NCBI GenBank assembly: GCA_035938265.1
Contig: DASZHA010000119.1
Coordinates: 1 to 33,416, forward strand
DNA: 33,416 bases
DNA from: DASZHA01 sp035938265
GTDB lineage: Bacteria > Chloroflexota > Dormibacteria > DASZGP01
Direction of reading: 5' to 3'
Part shown: piece after piece, positions 9,478-17,424 of the stretch
How the letters are laid out: each line of letters opens with the position of its first letter
Position numbering within the stretch: position 1 is the stretch's first letter
Program-made: the position numbers and the translations under genes
The notes under the pieces: generated by a model
The model's database searches: none
Seen by the model: the letters and a program-made list of their open reading frames with translations, nothing else
Told to the model about the DNA's origin: nothing

Positions 9478-10787
9478 CCTTCGCCCCCCTCGGCCGGGGC
9501 GGTGGCCTCGAGGATCCGGTCGACCGCTTGCGGCAGCGCCTCGGGGGCTACCTCGCGCTGCTCCGCGGCCGCCATGTCGCGGAGCTGGACCAGGCCGGAC
9601 TTAAGCTCATCCTCGCCGATGATGACGACGGCGCCGGCCGCCATCTTCTGCGCCGCCCGCATCTTGGCCTTGAGGCTGCGGCTGCCGGCGTCGAGGACCA
9701 CGCTCCAGCCCTGGGCTCGGAGCTCGCGGGCGATGGTGGCAGCCGTCGGCGCCGCCTCGGCAACCGTGGGGATGACGTGGACCGCCAGCCGGGGTAGGGG
9801 CGCCGTGGCACCCGCCCGCTGAAGCGCAAGCACCACCCGGTCGTTGCCCATGGCGAAGCCCACCGCCGGCGTCGCCGCGAAGCCCAGGGTCTCGGCCAGC
9901 CCGTCGTAGCGACCGCCGCCACCGAGCGCGTTCTGGGCGCCCTCCAGGTCGACGTGCCAGAACTCGAAGGCGGTGCGGGTGTAGTAGTCGAGGCCACGAA
10001 CCAGGCGCGGGTTGGCCTGGTACTCGATGCCCAGGGCCTTGAGCCCGCCCTCGACGGTGGCATGGTGCTCCTTGCACTCATCGCAGAGGTAGTCCATCGG
10101 GCTGGGGGCGCCGGCATGGAAAGGGGTGCAGGTCGGCTTCTTGCAGTCGAGCAGGCGGAGCGGGTTTTGCTCGAAGCGGCGGCGGTCGTCGTCGCACATC
10201 TCCGCCAGGTGCGGCCGGAAGTGCTCGCGCAGGGCTTCCCGGTAGGCCGGCCGGCACTGGGCGTCGCCGAGACTGTTCAGCTGCAGGCTGACCCCGGTGA
10301 CCCCGCACAGCTTCAGCCACTCGGCGGCCAGCTCGATGATCTCGACATCGAGCCATGGCGAGGCGTCGCCGATGGCCTCAACGCCGTACTGGAAGAACTG
10401 GCGGTAGCGGCCCGCCTGTGGCCTCTCGCTGCGGAACATCGGTCCCTGGTACCAGAGGCGCGCCGGTTGGGGGCCCTGGTTGAGGCCGCCCTGGAAGTAG
10501 GCGCGCACCACCGAGGCGGTGGCCTCGGGGCGCAGGGTCACCGAGCGCTTGCCGCGGTCGGTGAAGGTGAACATCTCCTTGGCGACGATGTCGGTGGCCT
10601 CCCCCACCCCACGGGTGAAGAGCTCGGTGGGCTCGAGGACCGGGGTTTCGATGCGGGCGAAGCCGCGCTGGAGCGACGCCAGGCGGGCGAGGCGCTCAAG
10701 GCGCGCCCACGTCGGCGTTTCGTCGGGGAGCAGGTCGCGCATGCCGGGAAGCGTCCGCGGTGGCGCGCCGGTCTGGTTCGGCGGCAT
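9474..10787 (-). CDS. hisS: Histidyl-tRNA synthetase
   Basis: HisRS is a dimeric class II synthetase charging tRNA(His). The 437 residues include GMRDLLPDETPTW at the N-terminus, motif 2 around MFRSERPQAGRYRQFFQYGV, the HisA motifs LVRGLDYYTRTAFEF and GGGGRYDGL, and the C-terminal anticodon-binding domain (about 340-430, with DAGSRSLKAKMRAA). The insertion domain carries two cysteine pairs (DCKKPTC and CDEC), which may bind zinc. Its ATG lies 7 bases behind the Nudix stop. Its own TGA overlaps the aspS start, so the two are translated together, as in many bacteria where hisS and aspS are neighbours. Confidence 0.98.
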   Translation of the reverse strand: MPPNQTGAPPRTLPGMRDLLPDETPTWARLERLARLASLQRGFARIETPVLEPTELFTRGVGEATDIVAKEMFTFTDRGKRSVTLRPEATASVVRAYFQGGLNQGPQPARLWYQGPMFRSERPQAGRYRQFFQYGVEAIGDASPWLDVEIIELAAEWLKLCGVTGVSLQLNSLGDAQCRPAYREALREHFRPHLAEMCDDDRRRFEQNPLRLLDCKKPTCTPFHAGAPSPMDYLCDECKEHHATVEGGLKALGIEYQANPRLVRGLDYYTRTAFEFWHVDLEGAQNALGGGGRYDGLAETLGFAATPAVGFAMGNDRVVLALQRAGATAPLPRLAVHVIPTVAEAAPTAATIARELRAQGWSVVLDAGSRSLKAKMRAAQKMAAGAVVIIGEDELKSGLVQLRDMAAAEQREVAPEALPQAVDRILEATAPAEGGEG

Positions 10788-10794
10788 CCGTGGA

Positions 10795-11265
10795 TTATCG
10801 CGGCAGCTTCAGGGGCTTGTCGGGGATGCCGTCGCGGAGCAGGGCGCGCACGTGGTCGGCGAGGCCGAGCGGGTATACCTTGGCGTCGGTGACGTCGAGC
10901 TCGGTGAGCGGCCACCAGCGATGTTCCTGCATCAGGTCGGTCTCGAAGACGTCCTGGCCGGAAACGTCGATGTCGGGCCGGTCGACCCGGGCCAGGAAAT
11001 AGCGATCCTGCTGGTGGACCAGGTCCTCGGGCGTTCGAAACCAGTGGTCGTCGATCCAGACCGGGCCCTCGAGGGTTTCGACGTCGATGCCGGTCTCCTC
11101 GCGAAGCTCACGGCGGGCGGCGTCAATGCTCTTTTCGCCTTGCTCGACACCCCCTCCTGGGGTGGCCCACCAGGTGTTGCCGCTGCGCGGGTTCTCGAGT
11201 CGGAAGAGCAGGATCCGGTTGTCGGCGTCGAGCACGACGGCCCGGGCGCCGAAGCGTCTGACCAC
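10795..11265 (-). CDS. Nudix hydrolase
   Basis: This 156-residue single-domain protein has a complete Nudix box: G38, E44, R52-E53, E56-E57 and G59, in the stretch GGGVEQGEKSIDAARRELRE and EETGI. These residues bind Mg and cleave X-linked nucleoside diphosphates. The substrate cannot be read from the sequence. The GTG start directly follows the rel TGA, with no spacing, and hisS begins 7 bases after its stop. Its position directly downstream of the (p)ppGpp synthetase/hydrolase makes a nucleotide-alarmone or housecleaning role tempting, but that is inference only. Confidence 0.92.
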   Translation of the reverse strand: MVRRFGARAVVLDADNRILLFRLENPRSGNTWWATPGGGVEQGEKSIDAARRELREETGIDVETLEGPVWIDDHWFRTPEDLVHQQDRYFLARVDRPDIDVSGQDVFETDLMQEHRWWPLTELDVTDAKVYPLGLADHVRALLRDGIPDKPLKLPR

Positions 11266-13398
11266 TCAGGTGTCGCGGGCCACCGTGTGGACGTCCTTGA
11301 CGCCCTCGATCCGCTCCAGCAGCCGCGACAGCTCGGAAAGGCTGGCGACCTCGACACCGGCGGAGATGACCGCGGTCTTGTCGTCGTAGACCTGGACCTC
11401 CACGCCCGTCAGGTTGGTCTTCTCCGCGGCGATCACGGTGGCGATGTCGCGCAGCAGGCCGGTGCGGTCCCAGGCCTCGATCTTGAGCTGCACCGGGAAC
11501 AGCTCGCGCGCCGAACGGTCCCATTCGACCTCGACCAGGCGCTCCGGATGCTGGGCGTTGCGGACGTTGATGCAGTCCGCGCGGTGGACGCTTACACCCT
11601 TGCCGCGCGTGATGTAGCCGGCGATCTCGTCGCCGGGCACCGGGTTGCAGCAGCGCCCCAGGGTGGTCAGGAGGTTGCGGGTCCCCCGGACCTTGACGTT
11701 GCCGGTCATCGACGGCCGCGGCTGCGGCGGCAGCGGCGTCAGGTTGGTGTCCTCCGGCACCGGCTCGCGCGCCGCCAGCTTGAGCAGGACCGATTGGGCG
11801 CTGACGTCGCCATAGCCCACGGCGGCGAAGAAGTCGTTGACGTCGGAGTAGCTGAACTCCTGGGCGATCGACCTCAGGGTCTTGTCGTCGACGCTGCCCA
11901 GCGACCTGCGCTGCACCCGGGTCAGCTCCTTGTCGAGCAGCTCCTTGCCGCGGGTGATGTTCTCCTCCCTCCGCTCCTTCTTGAACCACTGGCGGATCTT
12001 TTCCCGCGCCGAGGGGCTCTTGGCGAAAGTGAGCCAGTCACGGCTGGGGCCATGGGCCGATTTCGTCGTCAGGACCTCGACGATGTCGCCGTTCTGGAGC
12101 GGGGTGTCGAGGCTGACCATGCGCCCGTTGACCTTGGCGCCGATGCAGTGGTGGCCGACCTCGGTGTGGATGCGGTAGGCGAAGTCGATGGGGGTGCTGC
12201 CCGCGGGCAGGCTGCGCACCTCGCCCTTGGGAGTGAAGACGAAGACCTCCTCCTGGAAGATGTCAACCTTGAGGTGGTCGACGAAGGTCTCGGCGTCGAG
12301 CACGTCCTTCTGCCACTCCATCAGCAGGCGCAGCCAGCCGAACTTCTCATCGGTCCGGGCGTCGGACTTACCGCCCTCCTTGTAGTGCCAGTGGGCGGCG
12401 ACGCCGACCTCGGCCGTCTCGTGCATCTCGTACGTCCGGATCTGGATCTCCATCGGATCCCCCGAGTGCGACACCACGGTGGTGTGCAGCGACTGGTAGC
12501 CGTTGGACTTGGGCATCGCGATGTAGTCCTTGAAGCGGCCCGGCACCGGTTTCCAGAGCGAGTGGATCACTCCCAGGACGCCGTAGCAATCCTTGATTGT
12601 CTCCACCGATACGCGGATCGCGATGAGGTCGTAGATCTCGTCGAACGTCTTGCCCGTGTCCTGCTGCTTCTGCCAGATCGAATAAACGTGCTTGGGCCGG
12701 CCGCTGATGTCGGCGTGGATCCCGACCCGCTCAAGCTCCCGGTCAAGGATCTCGTTGACCTCGGTGACAAAGGCCTCGCGCTCCTTGCGCTTGCGCTTGA
12801 ACTGGCCGACCACCTGGGCGTAGCCCTCGGGGTTCATGACGCTGAAGGCGAGGTCCTCGAGCTCCCATTTGATCTGCCACATGCCCAGGCGGTGGGCCAG
12901 CGGCGCGTAGATGTCCAGCGTTTCCTGCGCCATTCGCACGCGACGCTCGGGCGGCAGCGCCTCCACCGTGCGCATGTTGTGGAGGCGGTCGGCGAGCTTT
13001 ATGAGGACGACACGGATGTCCTCGGCCATCGCCACCAGCATCTTGCGGATGTTCTCCGCCTGCACCTGCTCGGCGGAGTACATCGAGATCTTGTCGAGCT
13101 TGGTAACCCCGGCGACCAGCTTGGCGATTTCGGAGCCGAAGCCCTTCTCCAGCTCCTTGAGGGTGATCTGGGTGTCCTCGACGACATCATGGAGGATGGC
13201 GGTGGCCAGGGTCTCCGAGTCCAGGCGCAGGTCGGCGAGGATGTCGGCGACGGACAGCGGGTGCTGGATGTACTTCTCGCCCGACAACCGGTTCTGGTCG
13301 AGGTGGGCCCTGCTAGCGGTGTCGTACGCCTTGGTCAGCAGGGCAAGGTCGGACTCGTTGAGATAGTCCGCCTTTTTGACCAGGTCCGTGAACTGCAT
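11266..13398 (-). CDS. rel: Bifunctional (p)ppGpp synthetase/hydrolase (Rel)
   Basis: The 710-residue RelA/SpoT homologue makes and degrades (p)ppGpp in the stringent response. The HD hydrolase domain is intact (HDVVED from H70). The synthetase domain has R288-F-K-D291, the RxKD form of bifunctional Rel enzymes as opposed to the acidic form of monofunctional RelA, followed by YIAMPKSNGYQSLHTTV. Then come a TGS domain (FVFTPKGEVRSLP), the helical region, a Cys-containing zinc-finger-like domain (GRCCNPVPGDEIAGYITRG) and a C-terminal ACT domain (WDRTGLLRDIATVIAAEKTN). The frame is open far upstream into proS, but that extension is Arg/Ser-rich shadow sequence. The ATG at 13398 begins the normal MQFTDLVKKADYLN start. 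Confidence 0.97.
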   Translation of the reverse strand: MQFTDLVKKADYLNESDLALLTKAYDTASRAHLDQNRLSGEKYIQHPLSVADILADLRLDSETLATAILHDVVEDTQITLKELEKGFGSEIAKLVAGVTKLDKISMYSAEQVQAENIRKMLVAMAEDIRVVLIKLADRLHNMRTVEALPPERRVRMAQETLDIYAPLAHRLGMWQIKWELEDLAFSVMNPEGYAQVVGQFKRKRKEREAFVTEVNEILDRELERVGIHADISGRPKHVYSIWQKQQDTGKTFDEIYDLIAIRVSVETIKDCYGVLGVIHSLWKPVPGRFKDYIAMPKSNGYQSLHTTVVSHSGDPMEIQIRTYEMHETAEVGVAAHWHYKEGGKSDARTDEKFGWLRLLMEWQKDVLDAETFVDHLKVDIFQEEVFVFTPKGEVRSLPAGSTPIDFAYRIHTEVGHHCIGAKVNGRMVSLDTPLQNGDIVEVLTTKSAHGPSRDWLTFAKSPSAREKIRQWFKKERREENITRGKELLDKELTRVQRRSLGSVDDKTLRSIAQEFSYSDVNDFFAAVGYGDVSAQSVLLKLAAREPVPEDTNLTPLPPQPRPSMTGNVKVRGTRNLLTTLGRCCNPVPGDEIAGYITRGKGVSVHRADCINVRNAQHPERLVEVEWDRSARELFPVQLKIEAWDRTGLLRDIATVIAAEKTNLTGVEVQVYDDKTAVISAGVEVASLSELSRLLERIEGVKDVHTVARDT

Positions 13399-13404
13399 GG
13401 GTGA

Positions 13405-13431
13405 ATTATCGGCGGCTTTGAGCGGGGTCAA
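13405..13431 (-). promoter_or_regulatory. Predicted promoter of rel, leaderless type
   Basis: The minus strand reads TTGACC (13431-13426), a 15-base spacer and GATAAT (13410-13405), followed by only 6 bases and the rel ATG. Transcription would start at or next to the A of ATG, so the mRNA would be leaderless. No Shine-Dalgarno is present. The 12-mer GCCGATAATTCA is repeated exactly upstream of uppS. Confidence 0.55.
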
Positions 13432-13447
13432 ACCCCCCGAGGGTTGG

Positions 13448-14962
13448 TCAGTAGGCCCTGGCCCAATACACCACGTGCTGCGCTGGACGTCCGCACCAGG
13501 CGCAGCCAGCCCCCGACGGCACCGGCTCATCGGAGACGGTGCGGATGGTGACCCCTCGGGTGGCGTTCTTGATCTCGGCCTCGCACGCAGGATCGCCACA
13601 CCACGGCCCGTGGGCCAGCGAGTTCTTACCCCCGGCGAAGGCCGCTTCGAGCTCGGCCCGGCTCGCGACCTCGACCGTGAAGGACTCGCGGATCTCCAGC
13701 GCGCGCCTGTAAAGCCGGTCCTGGAAGGCCTCCAGCATCTCGACCAGCCGTCCAGGTAGGTCGGCCAGCGGCACCTCCACCTTGCTACGGTCCAGCCGGT
13801 CGACCACCACCGCCTTACCTGCCTCGAGGTCGCGCGGCCCCAGCTCCACCCGCAGCGGCACCCCCCGCAGCTCCCAGTCGTTGTACTTGAAACCGGGCTT
13901 CTCGTCGCGGTCGTCGACGTGGAGCCGAACCGGCCCGCCGCCGTGGCGCGCCTCGTGCGCCACCTCGGCTCGAAGCTCATCGATGGCTGACATAACCGCG
14001 CCGCGCTGCTCGTCGCCCCTGTAGATCGGCACCATCACCACCTGGATCGGCGCGACCCTTGGCGGCAGGATCAGCCCGGCGTCGTCGCCGTGGGCCATGA
14101 TGATGCCGCCGATGATCCGGGTCGACAGGCCCCAGCTGGTGCCGTGGGGGTACTGCCGCTGGTTCTCGCGGTCGGCGAAGGTGATGTCGTAGGCCCTGGT
14201 GAAGTTCTGTCCCAGGTGGTGACTGGTCCCCGCCTGCAGGGCTTTGCCGTCCGACATCAGCGCCTCGATCGACAGCGTGTAGTCGGCGCCCGCGAATTTC
14301 TCGGCGTCGGTCTTGCGCCCGACGAGCACGGGCATGGCGCACCACTCCTCGGAGAGCGCGCGGTAGCAGTCGAGCATCTTGTCGACCTCGGCCGCGGCCT
14401 CCTCCGAGGAGGCGTGGAATGTGTGACCTTCCTGCCAGAGGAACTCGGTGGTCCGAAGGAACAGTCGCGTGCGCATCTCCCAGCGAACGACGTTGGCCCA
14501 CTGGTTGATCAGCACCGGCAGGTCTCGGTGGCTGCGAATCCAGTTCTTGTACAGCGGCCCGATGATCGCCTCGCTGGTGGGGCGAATCGCCAGCGGCTCC
14601 TCGAGCTCGCGATTGCCGCCGCGGGTGACCCAGGCAACCTCCGGGGCGAAGCCCTCGACGTGCTCGGCCTCCTTGAGCAGGTAGCTCTCGGGGATGAACA
14701 GGGGGAAGTACATGTTCTGGTGCCCGGTCGCCTTGATCATGTCGTCGAGGGCGTCGCGCACGTTCTCCCAGAGGGCAAAGCCGTAAGGGCGAATGACCAT
14801 GCAGCCCTTGATTGGGGTGTAGTCCGCCAGCTCGGCCTTGCGCACTACGTCGATGTACCACTGGTTGAAGTCCACCGACTTCTTGGTGATGTGTTCGACG
14901 TAATCCGGCTGAGGCTTCTCTTCGTCGGCCTCAGTCCCGCTGTCGATGGCGTCCGCGCTCAT
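13448..14962 (-). CDS. proS: Prolyl-tRNA synthetase, eukaryote/archaeal-like type
   Basis: This 504-residue ProRS charges tRNA(Pro). The order is a class II core (CMVIRPYGFALWENVRDALD; AIRPTSEAIIGPLYKNWIRS; VVRWEMRTRLFLRTTEFLWQ), then GTSHHLGQNF, then an anticodon-binding domain (VVMVPIYRG, about 310-420) and a C-terminal cysteine-containing zinc-binding-like domain (CGDPAC and CAWC). It ends in Tyr, as is typical for the eukaryote/archaeal-like group. The large editing insertion of E. coli-type ProRS is missing, consistent with that type and with the length. The ATG at 14962 is chosen over an upstream GTG because the extra 10 codons carry no conserved sequence and a -10-like hexamer lies there. 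Confidence 0.96.
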   Translation of the reverse strand: MSADAIDSGTEADEEKPQPDYVEHITKKSVDFNQWYIDVVRKAELADYTPIKGCMVIRPYGFALWENVRDALDDMIKATGHQNMYFPLFIPESYLLKEAEHVEGFAPEVAWVTRGGNRELEEPLAIRPTSEAIIGPLYKNWIRSHRDLPVLINQWANVVRWEMRTRLFLRTTEFLWQEGHTFHASSEEAAAEVDKMLDCYRALSEEWCAMPVLVGRKTDAEKFAGADYTLSIEALMSDGKALQAGTSHHLGQNFTRAYDITFADRENQRQYPHGTSWGLSTRIIGGIIMAHGDDAGLILPPRVAPIQVVMVPIYRGDEQRGAVMSAIDELRAEVAHEARHGGGPVRLHVDDRDEKPGFKYNDWELRGVPLRVELGPRDLEAGKAVVVDRLDRSKVEVPLADLPGRLVEMLEAFQDRLYRRALEIRESFTVEVASRAELEAAFAGGKNSLAHGPWCGDPACEAEIKNATRGVTIRTVSDEPVPSGAGCAWCGRPAQHVVYWARAY

Positions 14963-14970
14963 GGTGGCAA

Positions 14971-14976
14971 AGCTTA
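14971..14976 (-). promoter_or_regulatory. Possible -10 element of proS
   Basis: The minus strand reads TAAGCT (TANNNT type), 8 bases before the ATG at 14962, with no Shine-Dalgarno between. This fits a leaderless proS transcript. No clear -35 is seen. Confidence 0.4.
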
Positions 14977-15008
14977 TCCGCGCCTGATCCACGACCTGAC
15001 CCCCACCG

Positions 15009-15035
15009 GCGCTCGGCTCGGACGGGGTCGAGCGC
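15009..15035 (-). terminator. Hairpin after ispG, possible terminator
   Basis: A perfect 7-bp stem, GCGCTCG paired with CGAGCGC around a 13-base loop, begins at the last base of the ispG stop codon. No U-run follows on the minus strand, so it is not a textbook intrinsic terminator. It may mark the end of the uppS-ispG operon before proS. Confidence 0.35.
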
Positions 15036-16348
15036 TAGGGCTTGGCGGCAGCCGCCTCGTCCTCGGCCGCGATCTTCTCCAGCTCGGCGATGATCGCCGG
15101 CAGCAGCTCGGCCTCGTCCATTGATCGAACGACCTGGCCCTTCTTGTAGAGGATGCCGCGTCCCTTGCCGCCGGCGATGCCGATGTCGGCATGGGCGCCC
15201 TCACCGGGGCCATTGACGACGCAGCCCATCACCGAAACGGTGATCGAGCGCTTGATCTTGGCCATGTACGGCTCGATCTCCCTGGTCATCTTGAAGAGGT
15301 CGATCTCCAGCCGGCCACAGGTGGGGCAGGCGACCAGGTTCGGACCGATGGGGTGGGCCGACAGTGCCTTGATGATCTCCTTGGCGGCGATGATCTCGTC
15401 GACCGGGTCGGCGGTGAGACTGACCCGAACGGTGTCGCCGATCCCCTCTTGCAGCAGCGTACCCAGTGCCACCGCGCTCTTCACCGTCCCCGCCGGCGGG
15501 GGGCCCGCCTCGGTCAGGCCGAGGTGCAGCGGGTATGGGTTGCTGAGGGCGGCGAACTTCCGGTTGGCAAGCAGCGTGGTGGGCACGTCCGACGCCTTGA
15601 GGCTGACCTTGATCATGCCCATGCCGAAGTCGCACGATTCCAGGATCTTGATGTGGCCCATGGCCGCCCGGACCATGCGCTCGGACGTCTCCTCGGGAGG
15701 TCGTGGCGGGGCCGTCTCGACCTGCATCAGGTCCTCGAGGCCGTCCTCGCCCTGTCCAACCAGCTCCTGGGCGTGGGCGGCGGCATCTGCCGCCTCTCGC
15801 TTCTCCACCGCCTCGCGGCCGGAGTAGCCCGCCCCGGTCATCTCGTCGGGCGGCAGGGAGCCGGAGTTGACACCGATGCGGATGCTGATACCCCGTTCCT
15901 TGGCGCCGGTGACGACCGCAACCACCTTGTCGCGGTCGCGAATGTTCCCCGGGTTGAGGCGCAGGCCATGAACCCCCGCGTCCAGCGCGGCCAGCGCCAG
16001 GCGGTGATCGAAGTGAATGTCAGCGATGATCGGCAGCCGGCTGCGCTTCACGATTTCGACCATCGCCTGGCCGGCCTCGCGGTTGTTGCACGTGACCCGG
16101 ACGACGTCGGCGCCGGCGTCCGCCATCCGGGCGATCTGGTCAACGGTGCCGGCGACGTCACGGGTGTCGGTCTTGGTCATCGACTGCACCGCGATCGGCG
16201 CCGCCCCGCCGATGATGACGTCGCCGACCCGCACCGGCGCGGTCTTGCGCCGAGGGGTCAGGCCGGTGATGGCCATCACCTCACCAAGCTGGTGCTCGTC
16301 ACCAGACGCGGGCATCGTGCCGATCACCGGCAGCTGTTCCGGGCTCAT
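15035..16348 (-). CDS. ispG: 4-hydroxy-3-methylbut-2-en-1-yl diphosphate synthase (IspG/GcpE), with insertion
   Basis: IspG reduces MEcPP to HMBPP in the penultimate step of the MEP isoprenoid pathway, using a [4Fe-4S] cluster. The TIM-barrel N-half is clear (PIAVQSMTKTDTRDVAGTVD; HFDHRLALAALDAGVHGLRL). The C-half contains LHLGLTEAGPPPAGTVKSA, the cluster cysteines C341 and C344 (CPTCGR) and C376 (GCVVNGPGE), and E383. The 437 residues exceed the usual 350-390. After GSLPP, about residues 167-224 form a charged, Ala/Glu-rich stretch where E. coli IspG has only about 18 residues. The ATG overlaps the rseP stop (ATGA). An internal ATG at codon 25 is possible. Confidence 0.95.
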   Translation of the reverse strand: MSPEQLPVIGTMPASGDEHQLGEVMAITGLTPRRKTAPVRVGDVIIGGAAPIAVQSMTKTDTRDVAGTVDQIARMADAGADVVRVTCNNREAGQAMVEIVKRSRLPIIADIHFDHRLALAALDAGVHGLRLNPGNIRDRDKVVAVVTGAKERGISIRIGVNSGSLPPDEMTGAGYSGREAVEKREAADAAAHAQELVGQGEDGLEDLMQVETAPPRPPEETSERMVRAAMGHIKILESCDFGMGMIKVSLKASDVPTTLLANRKFAALSNPYPLHLGLTEAGPPPAGTVKSAVALGTLLQEGIGDTVRVSLTADPVDEIIAAKEIIKALSAHPIGPNLVACPTCGRLEIDLFKMTREIEPYMAKIKRSITVSVMGCVVNGPGEGAHADIGIAGGKGRGILYKKGQVVRSMDEAELLPAIIAELEKIAAEDEAAAAKP

Positions 16349-17403
16349 CCGCTGCAGCTGGTGACCAGGTCGGAGAACGACTGGCCGAGGCGGGCGATGT
16401 CGTTGAAGCTGATCACCAGGATCAGTCCCAGGAGGACGACCAGGCCGGCCTGGTGGACCATCTGCTCCCGCAGCGGGTTGATTGGGCGGCGCCGAACCGC
16501 TTCGATGAGGAGGAAGAATAGACGGCCGCCATCGAGGGCTGGAATCGGCATCAAGTTGAGGATACCGAGGTTCAGGGAGAGGAACCCCGCGAACACGGCC
16601 AGGGGTACGACCCCGGCCTGAGCGGCCTCACCGGTGGCGCGGACGATCCCAACCGGGCCCGACGGCCCGCACTTCCCGGCGATGCCGCCCGGGATCTGGC
16701 CCCGGACCAGGGCCACGAACCCGCTGCCGATGGCGCTCAGCTGCCCGAACCACTCCTTGACGCTGTCCTTGGCCCCCGTCACGACGTCGAACGAGCCGGT
16801 TGGCACGATGCCGATCACGTAGCGACCGTCGACATTCCGGGGCGTGACGGTGATATCCCGGGGAGCCTGGCTGTCGCGCTGCATCCGTATCGTCACCGGT
16901 TGCCCGCCCGAGCCGTTGACGATGCTCCGGAAATCGTCACCGACCGTCACCTGCGTGTCGTTGACGGCCAGGATCTTGTCGCCCGGCTGCAGGCCGACCG
17001 CCTCGGCAGGGAAGCCCGCCGACACGCTTCGAACCTGCAGCGGTGGGCCGGCGGTGCCGACAAAGGCGAAGAAGAAGATGACAAAGGGCAGCAGCAGGTT
17101 GGTCACCGACCCGGCGGCGATGATCAGGATCCGGCGCCAGACGGGCTTGGCATTGAAGCTGCGGGGCCCGGTCTCGCCGTCGTCCATGCCGGCGAGCTTC
17201 ACGTAGCCCCCGAGCGGGATGATCCTGATCCCGTAGGTGGTCTCGCCCCGCTGGGTCTTCGCCAGGGCGGGGCCGAAACCGACGCTGAACTCCAGCACCT
17301 TGACGCCCATCAGCTTGGCCACGAGCAGGTGGCCCATCTCATGGATGGTCACGAGCATGCCAAAGACCACGACCACGGCAAGGACGACCACTAGCGGGTT
17401 CAC
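16345..17403 (-). CDS. rseP: Site-2 intramembrane zinc metalloprotease (RseP/RasP)
   Basis: This S2P family protease cleaves membrane-spanning anti-sigma factors or signal peptides within the bilayer. The 352 residues show the catalytic HEMGH motif (H21, E22, H25) in the first membrane span. A PDZ domain at about 120-200 includes GFPAEAVGLQPGDKILAVND. The third zinc-ligand motif is PIPALDGG, with D291, and a last span follows at about 320-333. The GTG start is preceded by AGGA 4 bases upstream and lies 21 bases after dxr. The position between dxr and ispG is a very common bacterial arrangement. A link with the sigma factor at 4650-5453 cannot be shown, as no membrane-bound anti-sigma factor is seen. 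Confidence 0.95.
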   Translation of the reverse strand: MNPLVVVLAVVVVFGMLVTIHEMGHLLVAKLMGVKVLEFSVGFGPALAKTQRGETTYGIRIIPLGGYVKLAGMDDGETGPRSFNAKPVWRRILIIAAGSVTNLLLPFVIFFFAFVGTAGPPLQVRSVSAGFPAEAVGLQPGDKILAVNDTQVTVGDDFRSIVNGSGGQPVTIRMQRDSQAPRDITVTPRNVDGRYVIGIVPTGSFDVVTGAKDSVKEWFGQLSAIGSGFVALVRGQIPGGIAGKCGPSGPVGIVRATGEAAQAGVVPLAVFAGFLSLNLGILNLMPIPALDGGRLFFLLIEAVRRRPINPLREQMVHQAGLVVLLGLILVISFNDIARLGQSFSDLVTSCSG

Positions 17404-17424
17404 GTATTCCTGGACCTCACGGGG

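Noticed and set aside
10788..10805. GATAAT before hisS and TAGGCT before pyrH as further leaderless -10 elements
   Set aside because: Both hexamers include the stop codon of the preceding gene and lie inside tight operons, so they can be explained without a promoter.
10519..13404. A very long open frame on the plus strand (961 codons) opposite hisS, Nudix and rel
   Set aside because: Its product is Val/Asp/Gly/Leu/His-rich with no domain pattern, and it runs antisense to three clearly recognised genes. It is the usual antisense shadow of GC-rich codon use.
13420..13446. Short hairpins (GGGGT/ACCCC and AACCC/GGGTT) between proS and rel
   Set aside because: The stems are only 5 bp in a GC-rich gap and have no U-run, so chance is a sufficient explanation.
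13399..13980. N-terminal extension of rel to 13980
   Set aside because: The added 194 residues are Arg/Ser/Thr/Pro-rich, overlap proS out of frame and lie before the normal Rel start.
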